DNA of 64,000 bases from assembly GCF_921293095.1 (NCBI RefSeq), contig NC_060257.1:57324968-57388967 (forward strand), in the 5' to 3' direction. Both the position numbers and the translations under genes were made by a program. The notes beneath the pieces were generated by a model. The model saw nothing but the letters and a program-made list of their open reading frames with translations, did not search any database and had not been told where the DNA came from. The DNA comes from Ischnura elegans. Its lineage: Eukaryota; Arthropoda; Insecta; Odonata; Coenagrionidae. Positions 54,301 to 63,438 of this stretch are shown here, one piece after another (position 1 is the stretch's first letter; the number at the start of each line of letters is the position of its first letter).

Positions 54301-55309
54301 CTACGTGACGTCGGATCCTCCATATTCCTCCTTTCTTATTTCACACGCAATTAACCTTTTGCGTCCAACAGTTTGTCGTCGAAACAACTTGTATATTGAC
54401 TGGCGACATTGGCGATAAGAAGGAGCTGGTATTTTTCAACTGATATTCTTTGATAATCAACGATACATTGGACATTTGACATGCTGTACCTAAAATATTA
54501 ATAAATTGTGAGTGGTGGTTCCCGAGATACGGCCCCAAGAGTGAGCGCGTGCCACCCCAAGTGGGCCACATCGCGCCAATGCTCGAAGCTCCCAAGTCCG
54601 TCGCTTCATTCCTTGTTGGTCCTATTCTTTCGGCAAAATGTATTGTTATGCGATATTTACTGAACGGACTCCGTTACCACTAAGTGTAGCTTTGTGACTA
54701 CTGGTCATTCTGAAGAAACAAGTTGATGCATCACCAGAATGTTTCAATGTATTACCAAAACCAAACATATGAGTTGTTCGTAAATATCTTCACAGTAGCA
54801 TACAGGAAGATTTCTGGGTAAAAATGGGTTAACTCGCTCGTAGCGGAATGATTATTTAGCAGGAAATGATGTGGGGTAGAACGTCGTGTCAATTTTTATT
54901 TTTCATTTTATTTATTTTATTTATTCGCAAGGTGTCGCTGGTGCTGGGAAGTTGTGAGGAACGAGTCTTACTCGTGCATGCCTCTCAATATTTATAGCGA
55001 CTGGAGTGCCTCCTGATGTTTAGCGCGTACTCATTTTAATGGTGACCTTTCGAGTTTTCAAATTAATGCGTGGATCGTATGTTGTTGCGGCAAACTAACT
55101 GATGTTCCGGACTTAGCTCACCGCACTTGATGGATGGATGTGAAACTATAAGTAGCACATAACCAAATTGGAAATACCAGTAGGTATACTGTATCTCCAA
55201 TCAGAAAATGTTACCGCAGCGCTTTAACAAACGATTTTTTTTAACAATTGAGATGCAGGAAATTCATGACCAAGGCCTACTCGATATACGCTGAGTATTT
55301 CTCGATAAT
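54301..55309. other. unassigned DNA
   Basis: No gene or repeat boundary was recognised. Confidence 0.45.
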
Positions 55310-55373
55310 AATGCAACAATGTAGTGTTTATGATCTTGGAGTATAGGTCATGATTTAAATTAAATACACAATT

Positions 55374-55413
55374 GGCCAACGTTTCTGAGATTTATTCTCC
55401 TTCCTCAGGGCTC
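55374..55413 (-). ncRNA. hammerhead ribozyme-like motif, PLE lineage C copy 2
   Basis: Minus strand: GAGCC, CTGAGGA, A, GGAGA paired with TCTCA (closing C lost to A), GAAA, CGTT, GGCC. Core residues are kept; the base pair of stem II next to GAAA is broken, so activity is likely reduced compared with the 25.7-kb copy. Confidence 0.75.
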
Positions 55414-55642
55414 TTAATTATAATGAATGTTTATAAAGAAAATAAAGAAAATAAATAAATTAAGTGGTTACAAAAATTTTGAATACAATTGTGCAGTACA
55501 AATTCATTGGTAAATTAAAAATTGTGAACAGAATTAAATAACATACCTGTGATAGAAAATTTTCGTTACTAGGCTAATCATGGTTACTAATAAATATTGA
55601 TTCATTTGTTAACAAATGGTATCTAAATTATACTAAACAATT

Positions 55643-55891
55643 CTAATTTCGATGAATTAAATAATAATAAATTTTACTTAGGTGTTCGATGTCCGATCTT
55701 TTATTGCAACTGTTATTTGATTTTGATATGTAAAACATTTCTTTAAATAATCTTTTCTTAAAATTGGTTTCTATGTCTAAAATTTTGGTGTTCTCGAAAT
55801 CAAAATGATGGCTATAGTCTAGACTGTGATTTGCAAGAGCAGAAAGAGTGATTTTAATGCAAGTTCGAAGTGACAAATTCGTCCATTCCAC
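55643..55891 (-). pseudogene. PLE GIY-YIG endonuclease C-terminal remnant, lineage C
   Basis: 82 codons open to a stop. Features: TCIKITLSALANHSLDYSHH, FDFENTKILDIETNFKKRLF, KEMFYISKSNNSCNKRSDIE, HLSKIYYYL. The order H..DF.NTKIL....N..KRL..EM.YI......N is the conserved end of PLE endonuclease domains, parallel to the 10-kb copy. The YIG half and the reverse transcriptase are lost. The first methionine is only the first in the open frame. Confidence 0.8.
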
Positions 55892-55959
55892 TGAATCGTC
55901 ATCTTAAAGAGGACGTAAAATCTAGATTCCCAACGGTAAAAGAGTTTTTCATTGTAGCT

Positions 55960-57275
55960 TTTTCCTGGTGTTTGCTATTAACAAGAAAACCAATGTATTA
56001 GTGTGCCCCAGAAGAGAAGAAGCCAGGCTAACATAAAAATAGAAAAAAAAACCTAGTAGAGGTGGATAGGAAGCGGGAATGACTAGCGATGGGAGAAGCA
56101 AGAAAGAAATTATCAGCAGAATAGCCGAGGCGAAGAGAGAATTCCACCGAAAGAAAGATCTACTTGCAACGGGAAATTTAAACATATAAGTAAAGAAAAA
56201 ATTTTTCAGAACTTCCATTTGGAATATGCTTCTCTACAAAATGGAGGCATGGGCAATGACAGCAGTGAAGAAATCGAGGATAGATGCCTTTGAAATGTGG
56301 TGCGACAGATGAATGATGAGAATCGAATGGATCGACCGAATTGGTAATAAGGAAGTCCTGAGAAGAGAAGCCTTATTAAAACCTTGATAAGAAGACGGAA
56401 CAACTTTAAAGGCCACATCTTGAGACATAATGGCTTAATCCTTGTTAAACGATAAGCGAAAATTTTGCCGCATTTTTCAAAAATTCTAAATAGCGTGTTT
56501 ACTGAGTATATATCTCAGGTGGCACACTTTGGTATTCTATTTCTGCACTTTTTCCTCGACCAAGAGCATTATCGTCTGCAATTCCTTAAGAAAAATTATT
56601 CAAAGTATTTACGAAGAAATTTGCATATTAATATAAAAGGCTAAGTTCTAACAACACGTATCTGAAATTCGGCCGGTTTGAGAAAGGTATCCTAAAAAAA
56701 TTTAATGACAATAAAAAATAAAATACAAGGAAAAAACAACTCTTTGTTTGTAAATGAATGCTTCTTTTTTCAGTTTGATGAACTTTTGGTTTTTAATTTC
56801 AATGTGCAAGTACAAAAAAAGTAATCGTTTCTTTGCTCACCTGAAAAGTTGCTATTTTTGAGATACGAGTTGTTAGAACTTAGCCATCGATATGCTTCGT
56901 TTTTTTTTAATGAATGATAAAAAATGTTTAAAGTGCTTTCAATTATTATAAGTTATCCAAATGCGTTAAAATACCCTGAAATTTTAATGTATATTTAGAA
57001 AAAAATAAACAAAAATATTAACTTGCGACAAAAAAGCCGCAAGCGTGTACTGGTGCTATTGTCGCGGGCGCGTATAGCTAAGGGTCAATGAAGGCAGTCG
57101 TCGAGGGACAAGTAGATGGGAAGAACGGAAAAAGAAGACCTTGAATAAAATACATGGAACAGGTACAGAAGGATGCGAAAGAGACTAACTATGTGGGTGT
57201 GAAATTATTAGCTGATTGCAGAATTGATTGGAGAGCTGTGTCAAATCAATCTTACCATTGTTGACCTGTGATGAT
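55960..57275 (+). pseudogene. RTE-type LINE relic split by an insertion
   Basis: 55985-56440 follows the RTE copy at 58.4-58.85 kb (EEVKxx, ISRKAQAKRAFHxKRDLL-like, AGNLNM, EAFEMWC, GHILRHDGL stretches) with many stops. 57085-57275 continues with VEGQVDGKNGKRRP, IKYMEQVQKDAKE, NYVGVKLLAD and RAVSNQS and ends in CCATTGTTGACC, GTGATGATGAT. The two parts are separated by about 645 bp of unrelated AT-rich DNA (about 56443-57084). Confidence 0.8.
56639..56885. mobile_element. 247-bp MITE with GGCTAAGTTCTAACAAC ends
   Basis: Left GGCTAAGTTCTAACAACACG, TATCTGAAATT; right end read inward GGCTAAGTTCTAACAACTCG, TATCTCAAAAAT. About 27 bp of almost perfect inverted ends. Non-coding, AT-rich interior. 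It lies inside the insert that splits the RTE relic, giving three levels of nesting. No target duplication is obvious. Confidence 0.85.
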
Positions 57276-57888
57276 GATCTGGTAAGCAAGACTCAAAAAT
57301 AGAATGGATAGAGTTTACCCCGTGGGTTGCATAACGTATGAAATTGCCGGTGACCATAGAAAAAGATTGACGTTCCTCTCTTGTTTTTTTTTTTTGAGAA
57401 AGTTCGGACTGAATCTCAATTTTCGCTCCACTGTAGTGGGGGCGCTAGAATGGCCACCCGTTTGGTAAGTTACGGGCACATTTTTTTCTTAGGCATGCTT
57501 TACCGCGCTCATTAGGAGGAAACGGTGTGTTTCCTTCCCGTAATCGGCAAAAGGGAGAGATAACTTGGCGCGCCTAACGTATCATCGTGGTCATTCAAAA
57601 GTTAGAAGAGGTCGCTATCCAGGAAAGACTTTCATCTATAAGCCGCACATACCCTATCATTACTCGGCGCATTACCGTGGCATCAATAGCCTTTCATCGC
57701 CCGTTACGAAACATTGTTTCGCTCCAAGTGTGGCGGGTCTTTTTCAATCTTCCTTGCACGTTTACACCATAAAAATCCTATGCACGCACCGACACCACAC
57801 AAAATGCTGTCATTACTCTGCGCGGGTCTTCAAGTTATTGTATTATTTTCAATTTGCGGCCAAATTCTTATCAGTTTTGCTTTCCTGA
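57276..57888. other. unassigned DNA
   Basis: No gene is recognised. A 107-codon plus frame (57565-57888) has no similarity I can name. Confidence 0.4.
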
Positions 57889-57986
57889 TGTGAGAGTTGA
57901 AGGTAGAGTTCGACCCGGAATTATGCGTTGCGGTGTAGGAAATTTCATAAGTTTGGGGAAGGTCAGCCTGTTTTTTCCCCTTTGGC
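57889..57986 (+). repeat. diverged 129-bp satellite unit
   Basis: GAAGGTAGAGTTCGACCCGG, a TGCGTTGCGGTGTAGGA stretch, GGGGAAGGTCAGCCTGTTTT and TTCCCC parallel the unit at 51.15-51.24 kb (GAAGGTAGAGTTCACCCCGG ... GTTGGGTCAGATTGTTTTCC). The hAT-type element starts immediately after it, and ACCCTAAGCCATG at 59252 looks like the continuation. Confidence 0.65.
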
Positions 57987-59253
57987 TAGAGGTGGGCAAA
58001 CTGTGGCCCGCGGGCCAGAGAGTTTGTGATGGCCCGACACAGAATTAAAAAAAAGATATGGTACGCTTGCCTCATTAAATTGATTATATAATGAAATGTA
58101 GGGCCCAGCTGTGAAGAAGCAAGAATTAAGAAAGGAGTGCGACAAGGATGTATATTGTCACCCGTAATTTTCAACGTTTACATTGAAAAAGCCATTAATG
58201 AAATCAAAGAAAAGGAATTGGGAGTGAATATCCATGGAGAAAGAATAAGCATGCTAAGATTTGCCGATGACATAGCCGTTATAGCAGAAACAGAGAAGGA
58301 TTTGAAAAATATTCTGGTTAATATGGGTAGGGTAATGAGTAGATATCAACTGAAAATAAGCACGAAGAAAACCAAGATCTTAGTATGCAGCAGAAGAGAA
58401 GAAGTCAAGACCAACATTAAAATAGGGAGGCAAAAACTGATAGAGGTGGATGAATTCTGTTATTTGGGAAGCAAGATAACTAGTGACGGGAGAAGCAAGA
58501 AAGAAATTATCAGCAGAAAAGCCCAGGCGAAGAGAGCATTCCACCAAAAGAGAGACCTGCTTACAGCGGGAAACTTAAATATGGAAGTAAAGAAACAATT
58601 TATAAGAACCTACATCTGGAGTATGCTCCTATACTGAAGTGAGGCATGGACAATGACCGCAGCGGAGAAGGCAAGGATAGAGGCCTTTGAAATGTGGTGC
58701 TACAGAAGAATGATGAAAATCATATGGATCGACCGAGTTAGTAACGAGGAAGTCCTAAGAAGGGTAGGAGAGAAGAGAAGCCTCATGAAAACCTTAATAA
58801 GAAGACGGAACAACCTTATAGGCCACATCTTGAGACATGATGGCCTGATGAAGACAATCGTTGAAGGACAAGTGGAAGGCAAGAATGGAAAAGGAAGACC
58901 CCGAACAAAATATATGGAACAAGTAAAGAGAGATGTGAAAGAGAAGAAATACGTAGGTGTGAAAAGATTAGCTGATAGGAGAACTGAGTGGAGAGCTGCG
59001 TCAAACCAATCCTAGGATTGTTGACCAGTGATGATGATGATAGCAGCTAGAAATTTAGCTAATATAAAATTAACCAAATAAATAAGTAGAATGGAACTAC
59101 CACCATTTTTTAATTTTTATTGTGCAATTTATATATTTTATGAAATTAAATATGATGGTAACTGATGAATATAATCATTGTAAACGGTGCGGCCCTATGA
59201 TAGCCTCCGCTCATACAAAGTGGCCCTCGAGCCCAAACAATTTCCCACCCCTA
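57987..59253. mobile_element. hAT-type non-autonomous element carrying an RTE insertion
   Basis: Left end TAGAGGTGGGCAAACTGTGG with CCCGCGGGCC; right end read inward TAGGGGTGGGAAATTGTTTG with GGCTCGAGGGCC. These GGTGGGCAAACT, GGCCCGCGGGCC ends are typical of hAT MITEs. About 900 bp of the interior is the RTE copy, leaving roughly 330 bp of original element. The flanks (CCTTTGGC, CCCTAAGC) do not give a clear 8-bp duplication. Confidence 0.75.
58113..59035 (+). pseudogene. RTE-type LINE reverse transcriptase, best-preserved copy
   Basis: Open from about 58113 to 59015 except for one in-frame TGA (58635-58637). It encodes the polymerase C-terminal half: IKKGVRQGCILSPVIFNVYI (motif B) near the start, then LRFADDIAVIAETEKDL with the FADD catalytic pair at about 58258-58269, QLKISTKKTKILV, FCYLGSKIT, a thumb region, SEAWTMTAAEKARIEAFEMW, CYRRMMKIIWIDRVS, and the basic tail GHILRHDGLMKTIVEGQ, GKNGKGRPRTKYMEQ, LADRRTEWRAASNQS. 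It ends with CCTAGGATTGTTGACCAGTG and a GATGATGATGA tail. Endonuclease and motif A are missing (5' truncation), so it is dead. Order and length match RTE/BovB-like LINEs. The low damage makes it the youngest RTE copy here. Confidence 0.92.
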
Positions 59254-59808
59254 CCCTAAGCCATGTAGTGCCTTTGAAGTTCAGTTTATCGCGCCGGTAG
59301 GGTCTTTGAATGAATTTCAGGCATTACTATTCAGGGTGGACCCAATACCAATTGAAAGTTAATCAAAAGAGAACCATCGGCGTAATTATATCGTGATCAG
59401 AAGAACATCTTACTGTAAAAATCACTGAAAATTTTAAATCAACTGAAAATATTACTGGGGAAAATTCATTTTCTCATCTCATATAGTTTCCAAATTCAAA
59501 AACTACTTCTTTGCTTTTGTGGATGATACGCAAAGTTTTATTGTTGGCGTTTCTTAGATTACTTTAAAAATTAGACATAAAATGATGGGACAGATTAGAA
59601 TTGTATTGAGTCGGAACAGTAGATAATTTTTACTTTTAATGTACGATTGCTTGGCTGATTATAGGTTTTTGCCATAAATTTACTTTTCTTGCGGGATCCA
59701 GAAAGAGCTAACTTGGGTCTGGGTATTAAGTAAGCGACCCTACTTTAACCAAGACACTTCGCAGTATGGTCAGTGCCACCATGTGGCAGAGTACCCGATG
59801 GGAAAAAT
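59254..59808. other. unassigned DNA, starting with satellite remnant
   Basis: 59254-59330 has satellite-like words (CTAAGCCATGTAGTGCC, TTTGAAGTTCA). The rest has no recognised feature. Confidence 0.4.
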
Positions 59809-60477
59809 AATAGGGTGGTTTCCTATTATTTTTTTATTGCCTAAAAAGAAAGAAATTATTACTCCTGGAGTACGCATTTCAAGCTCTAAAATTTTCAAAT
59901 GACGATATCTATTTTTCGCGATTTAACGAAAAGTGAAAATTTTTAAGCGCGCGAAAACTCGACGGCTAAATAGGAATGCTGGGAAAAGTTCGTGCGACGT
60001 ATTTCTGGTTCCAGCTGTCGCCACGGGAGGTGACCTTGGGGCGAGACTTTGAGCGCTGATAAGACGCAGGCTGCTAGCAGGTAGCAGAGTACCCTGCTAG
60101 CTGGTAGCGCTTGGCTTAAACAAGGATTATTAATTCCTTATCAAACGAAGAAAACTTTCCAACCTTAGCCAGTTTTAATAAGTAATTATAAAGACATGTT
60201 TCCCTGAGCTCTGTGCCTCATGCATGCATTGGTAATCTCAGACGATGTAAAACTCCTATTTACTCGTATAGAAACTAGGTCCCTGTGACGTCACGTGGAG
60301 TGGCATCGCATGGATGCCAATCAGGCCTTTTTCAAATGAGGATAAAATTGATTATTAACATTCGTCTAAACTGGTATTTCTAAAACAAATAATTTGTATA
60401 TTATGACTACACTACTGGTGGGTAAGGAATCGCAATCAATGCATTTCGTTTTCTTTGATGAAGGAAACTACCCTATT
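59809..60477 (+). mobile_element. MITE family A, copy 5
   Basis: Complete 669-bp copy, AATAGGGTGGTTTCCT to GGAAACTACCCTATT. It has all landmarks, including the CTGCTAGCAGGTAGCAGAG, TACCCTGCTAGCTGG palindrome. Confidence 0.9.
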
Positions 60478-61121
60478 GTCGTGTAGAATTTTCAAGATGA
60501 AGAAGTGCCTTTTTTACTCAGTAGAAGAATCCCGTAGGTTAACCAATGGCTATTCTGTTGTTATTTAAAATAACCATATAAATGGTGGTAATAAGGTAAA
60601 ATGTATTATGCATCAAGGTAAATCTTTAAACCCTAGCTTATATCTGTTATTAATTTACCATAGCATGGCTGTATATAAAGCGGTTTTATTTGCCAAAAAT
60701 CTATTATCCCATCCACCGACGGAATCCATGAATAGCGTCCTTGTGTCTGAGTAAACGACCCCATTCCGACTGGCACGTGTCGCAGTATGGTCATTATCCT
60801 TTTGGAGGAATGTTCATAACTCATTAAAGGTGGTTTAGAGTGGCTTTAATGGGCCACTACCTATTCGTTACGGTTGCGCGTGATGGAAAACATCGCAAGA
60901 TGCCGCCTTGGATCGCCAAATCATTATAGCCGCACCTTCCTGCCGGCCCGCGGGGCATATTCGGACGTCACGCATAGGAAGCGGAGCAGGGCGCTCGTAA
61001 ATGACGGAAGTATATATGAATCGCAAACTGCAGCAAGGTTATCCAAGTCCAAGTGTTATATCATGTCCAAGTTGGACGACTTATCTTTTTCTTATTTATG
61101 CTGCTGCTAGGTGCAAGACAG
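60478..61121. other. unassigned DNA
   Basis: No gene is recognised. 60895-61000 is somewhat GC-rich, with no identifiable feature. Confidence 0.4.
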
Positions 61122-61779
61122 AGGGCCATATTGTTAGTCGACCCTACATATCCTTCCCTACATAACAAAAGCCCCCTACATACGTTTCTCAGTCGACCCT
61201 ACATAAGTGGTGGGGGGTAATTCCGTCGTCAAGTTCTCTGTAAAGACGTAGATGATGGCGCAGCGCCAATTTTTCTTACTAGTTGCGTAATGGGAACTAA
61301 CTATGAACTTAAGAAAAGACATCCGATAATTTTTGGGCGTATTGTTAGGGCAACGGCTCAATGTAAAGAAACAATCGGTGTCGTCCGCCAGGTCGTGTCG
61401 GTACGTTAATTATCGCTACAAATTCTCTCATATCGAGCTGAAAGTAGAGCCGTTTTGTCTTTAACTTATTTCAAAAGAGGTCTGTACAAGATAGTAATAA
61501 GTACGGAGCAAATATGATCATTGACGTGGGAACTTACGTTGCATCATCAAGGATCGTCATTCGCTTTCACTTTCCGCAGTTAAGGCTATTATGTGGCAAA
61601 TAGTGGCGTGAAAATACGTTTTCTATGGTAATACGTAAACGAAGTATTGGCCTCCCAAAAGTACACCAAGTTCCAAACGTGAAAAATATTATATATTCGT
61701 AGAAGTAAGGTGCATGCATGCTGCTATATTGTTCTTATTCGTTCAGTCAATTTTATAATTTATTTTCTTTGTTGGCTAC

Positions 61780-61978
61780 AATGGGTGCTTTCCATTCATG
61801 CGACTCACGAGTCGACTTGTGTCGACTCGCGGTAACTGTTTATAGCTCTCCTATTCCTGTGCGTTACCGTTTGTTGACTTGTGTCACAACAGTCGGCGAC
61901 ACACACAGAATGGAACACGAAAACCGCGACGCAAGTCGACTTGTGTCGACGGATATCGATGAATGGAAATCACTCAGT
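61780..61978. mobile_element. nested small TIR element, GTGMTTTCCATTCAT ends
   Basis: Left GGTGCTTTCCATTCATGCGA; right end read inward AGTGATTTCCATTCATCGAT. Each is followed by GTCGACACAAGTCGAC or its near palindrome (AGTCGACTTGTGTCGACT), so each end carries its own hairpin. About 200 bp, non-coding, with GACACACACAG and GACTTGTGTCAC words between. Confidence 0.65.
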
Positions 61979-62132
61979 GTGACTGCGCGATAGTTCCAAC
62001 GATCTCTCGAACAATCGTAATCTGAACGAGGCATAAGCTCCATGTCATTTCTGTACCAACGTTTGTTAAAGAAAGGAGCCGTCGACTATCAATTAATCGA
62101 CCTTTCGGTTCAAATTTCGATTGTTGTTCATT

Positions 62133-62200
62133 AGGTATTATTACTACCACATCCATTCATTGACGTGTGTCAATGAATGGATGTGGTAGTAATAATACCT
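62133..62200. repeat. perfect 32-bp-arm palindrome
   Basis: 62133-62164 and 62169-62200 are perfect inverted copies around a 4-bp centre (GTGT). The arms read AGGTATTATTACTACCAC, ATCCATTCATTGAC. With no mismatches it is young, or maintained by conversion between its arms. Confidence 0.95.
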
Positions 62201-62516
62201 TTCTGCTGTGTTTCTGTACATTTTAAAATAGTTCGTGTGAGCTCGACTCGTTTAATGCATTACAACGTTTAATGTTATATGCATTACAACGTAGATTCTT
62301 CAATCGAAGTGATTAGCAGACGATATATGGCCGCCATGTTTTTGTAGGGTGTAGGGCTGGTTCGGGTACCCTACATCAAGTAGGGCTCGTTTAGTTCCAA
62401 AAACGGCCATATGTAGGGCTTGATGTGGCGTATGTAGGGTGAGATCGGTTTATGTAGGGGCTGATGACGTATCCAGGGTCGGTTGGCCCTACAGGTTCGA
62501 CTAAGAATACGGGCCT

Positions 62517-63149
62517 AAACGTTTCCTACTAAAAGGAAACATGTAATGCCATTAACACCGAACCTATGTTTCCATTAAATGTTTCCTTATGGTGGGAAAC
62601 ATTGAGTCTCTCAGCTAGCAACAACTGGAAGGAGAAAAAATATTCCAAATTGGACATGATGCTTTCTGCAGTTAGCGATTAAAATATCGGCGGCTCTGCT
62701 GAATGCAAAGGTTTTCAGAACTCCGAATTCTTTCCTATCTATTGCGTTCATTGGAAATTCGGCTAATAATTGTTATTTAAATTAACTATATAAATATAGC
62801 CGAGCCTTGATAAGTGAGAGTTTAAGGGACCGGCATTTTTTTCTCAATCACCCAGTTTCTCACTTAAAAAGGTACTAGAATGGCATCTCTCACTTGTAGA
62901 AGCAGGGAGGGAAACCGGAACTAAACGAAAGTCAAAACAGTACCAGTGGTGCTTCAAGCACAACCATCACGGCGAAAGAAGCAAAGTATCTCGCCATGGC
63001 AGCGACTTCATCTTTGGGCCTAATGGCCCTGACACTGTCGTGGAAGTTGGTTGGTTGAAATACAAGGTCCTTTCTGCAAGCGTTAGTATTAGGAAAGCGG
63101 TCAAGTCGAAACGCGCGAACAATTTGAACGTCCTTTAATACCACCATTA
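62517..63149. other. unassigned DNA
   Basis: An inverted word pair, GTTTCCTACTAAAAGGAAAC and AATGTTTCCTTATGGTGGGA, lies at 62520-62610. The minus-strand frame at 62932-63147 (71 codons) has fairly balanced composition but no recognisable domain. Confidence 0.4.
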
Positions 63150-63438
63150 CGAGGTGTGTTCAGAAAATACTGGGAACTAATTTTTTAGAATTTTCGCAAG
63201 TTTAGAGAGTCCGATTGTCATTTTTTTATTTTTTTATTATGTTGGTACACGTGCCCCTGAAGTATGATAAAATTTTCACAGGCGTAACGCACAATTTTAC
63301 AGCCCTTCAGGCCCGAAATTCGCTCCATGTTCACGTCCGTTAGATTTAGTTTAGATGTTTAAATGACGATATCTATTTTTCGCGATCAAATAAAAAGTGT
63401 AAATTTTAAGCTCGCGAAAACACGACGGATAGGTATGA
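63150..63438 (+). repeat. possible mariner-type end joined to a family A fragment
   Basis: GAGGTGTGTTCAGAAAATAC, TGGGAACTAATTTTTTAG at 63152 resembles a mariner-like 5' terminus. 63290-63350 (AGGCGTAACGCACA, AATTCGCTCCATG, GTTAGATTTAGTTTAGAT) is shared with 53695-53790. 63360-63438 is a piece of family A interior that runs straight into copy 6. The join matches the flank of copy 4. Confidence 0.7.

Larger units (their letters stand above)
55310..55930 (-). mobile_element. Penelope-like element, lineage C copy 2
   Basis: From right to left: a GIY-YIG C-terminal coding remnant (55891-55643), about 220 bp of 3' UTR shared with the 25.7-kb copy (AACAAATGAATCAATATTTA, CACAGGTATGTTATTTAATT), a hammerhead-like core (55413-55374), and the terminal ATGACCTATACTCCAAGATC to about 55310. 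Unlike the 25.7-kb copy it is not a foldback; it is a simple 5'-truncated insertion. Confidence 0.85.
61122..62516. mobile_element. 1.39-kb TIR element with CCCTACAT subterminal repeats
   Basis: Left end GGGCCATATTGTTAGTCGAC; right end read inward GGCCCGTATTCTTAGTCGAA. Both are followed by multiple copies of CCCTACATA (four in the left 90 bp; about seven CCCTAC words, all inward-facing, in the right 200 bp). Such clustered short subterminal repeats are usual transposase binding sites, as in hAT-type elements. The interior has no transposase but contains two nested inverted structures (61780-61978, 62133-62200). Superfamily uncertain; no clear target duplication. Confidence 0.75.

Noticed and set aside
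62932..63147. 71-codon minus-strand frame with balanced composition
   Set aside because: Could be an exon or element remnant, but there are no convincing splice sites or motifs, and nothing adjacent supports a gene.
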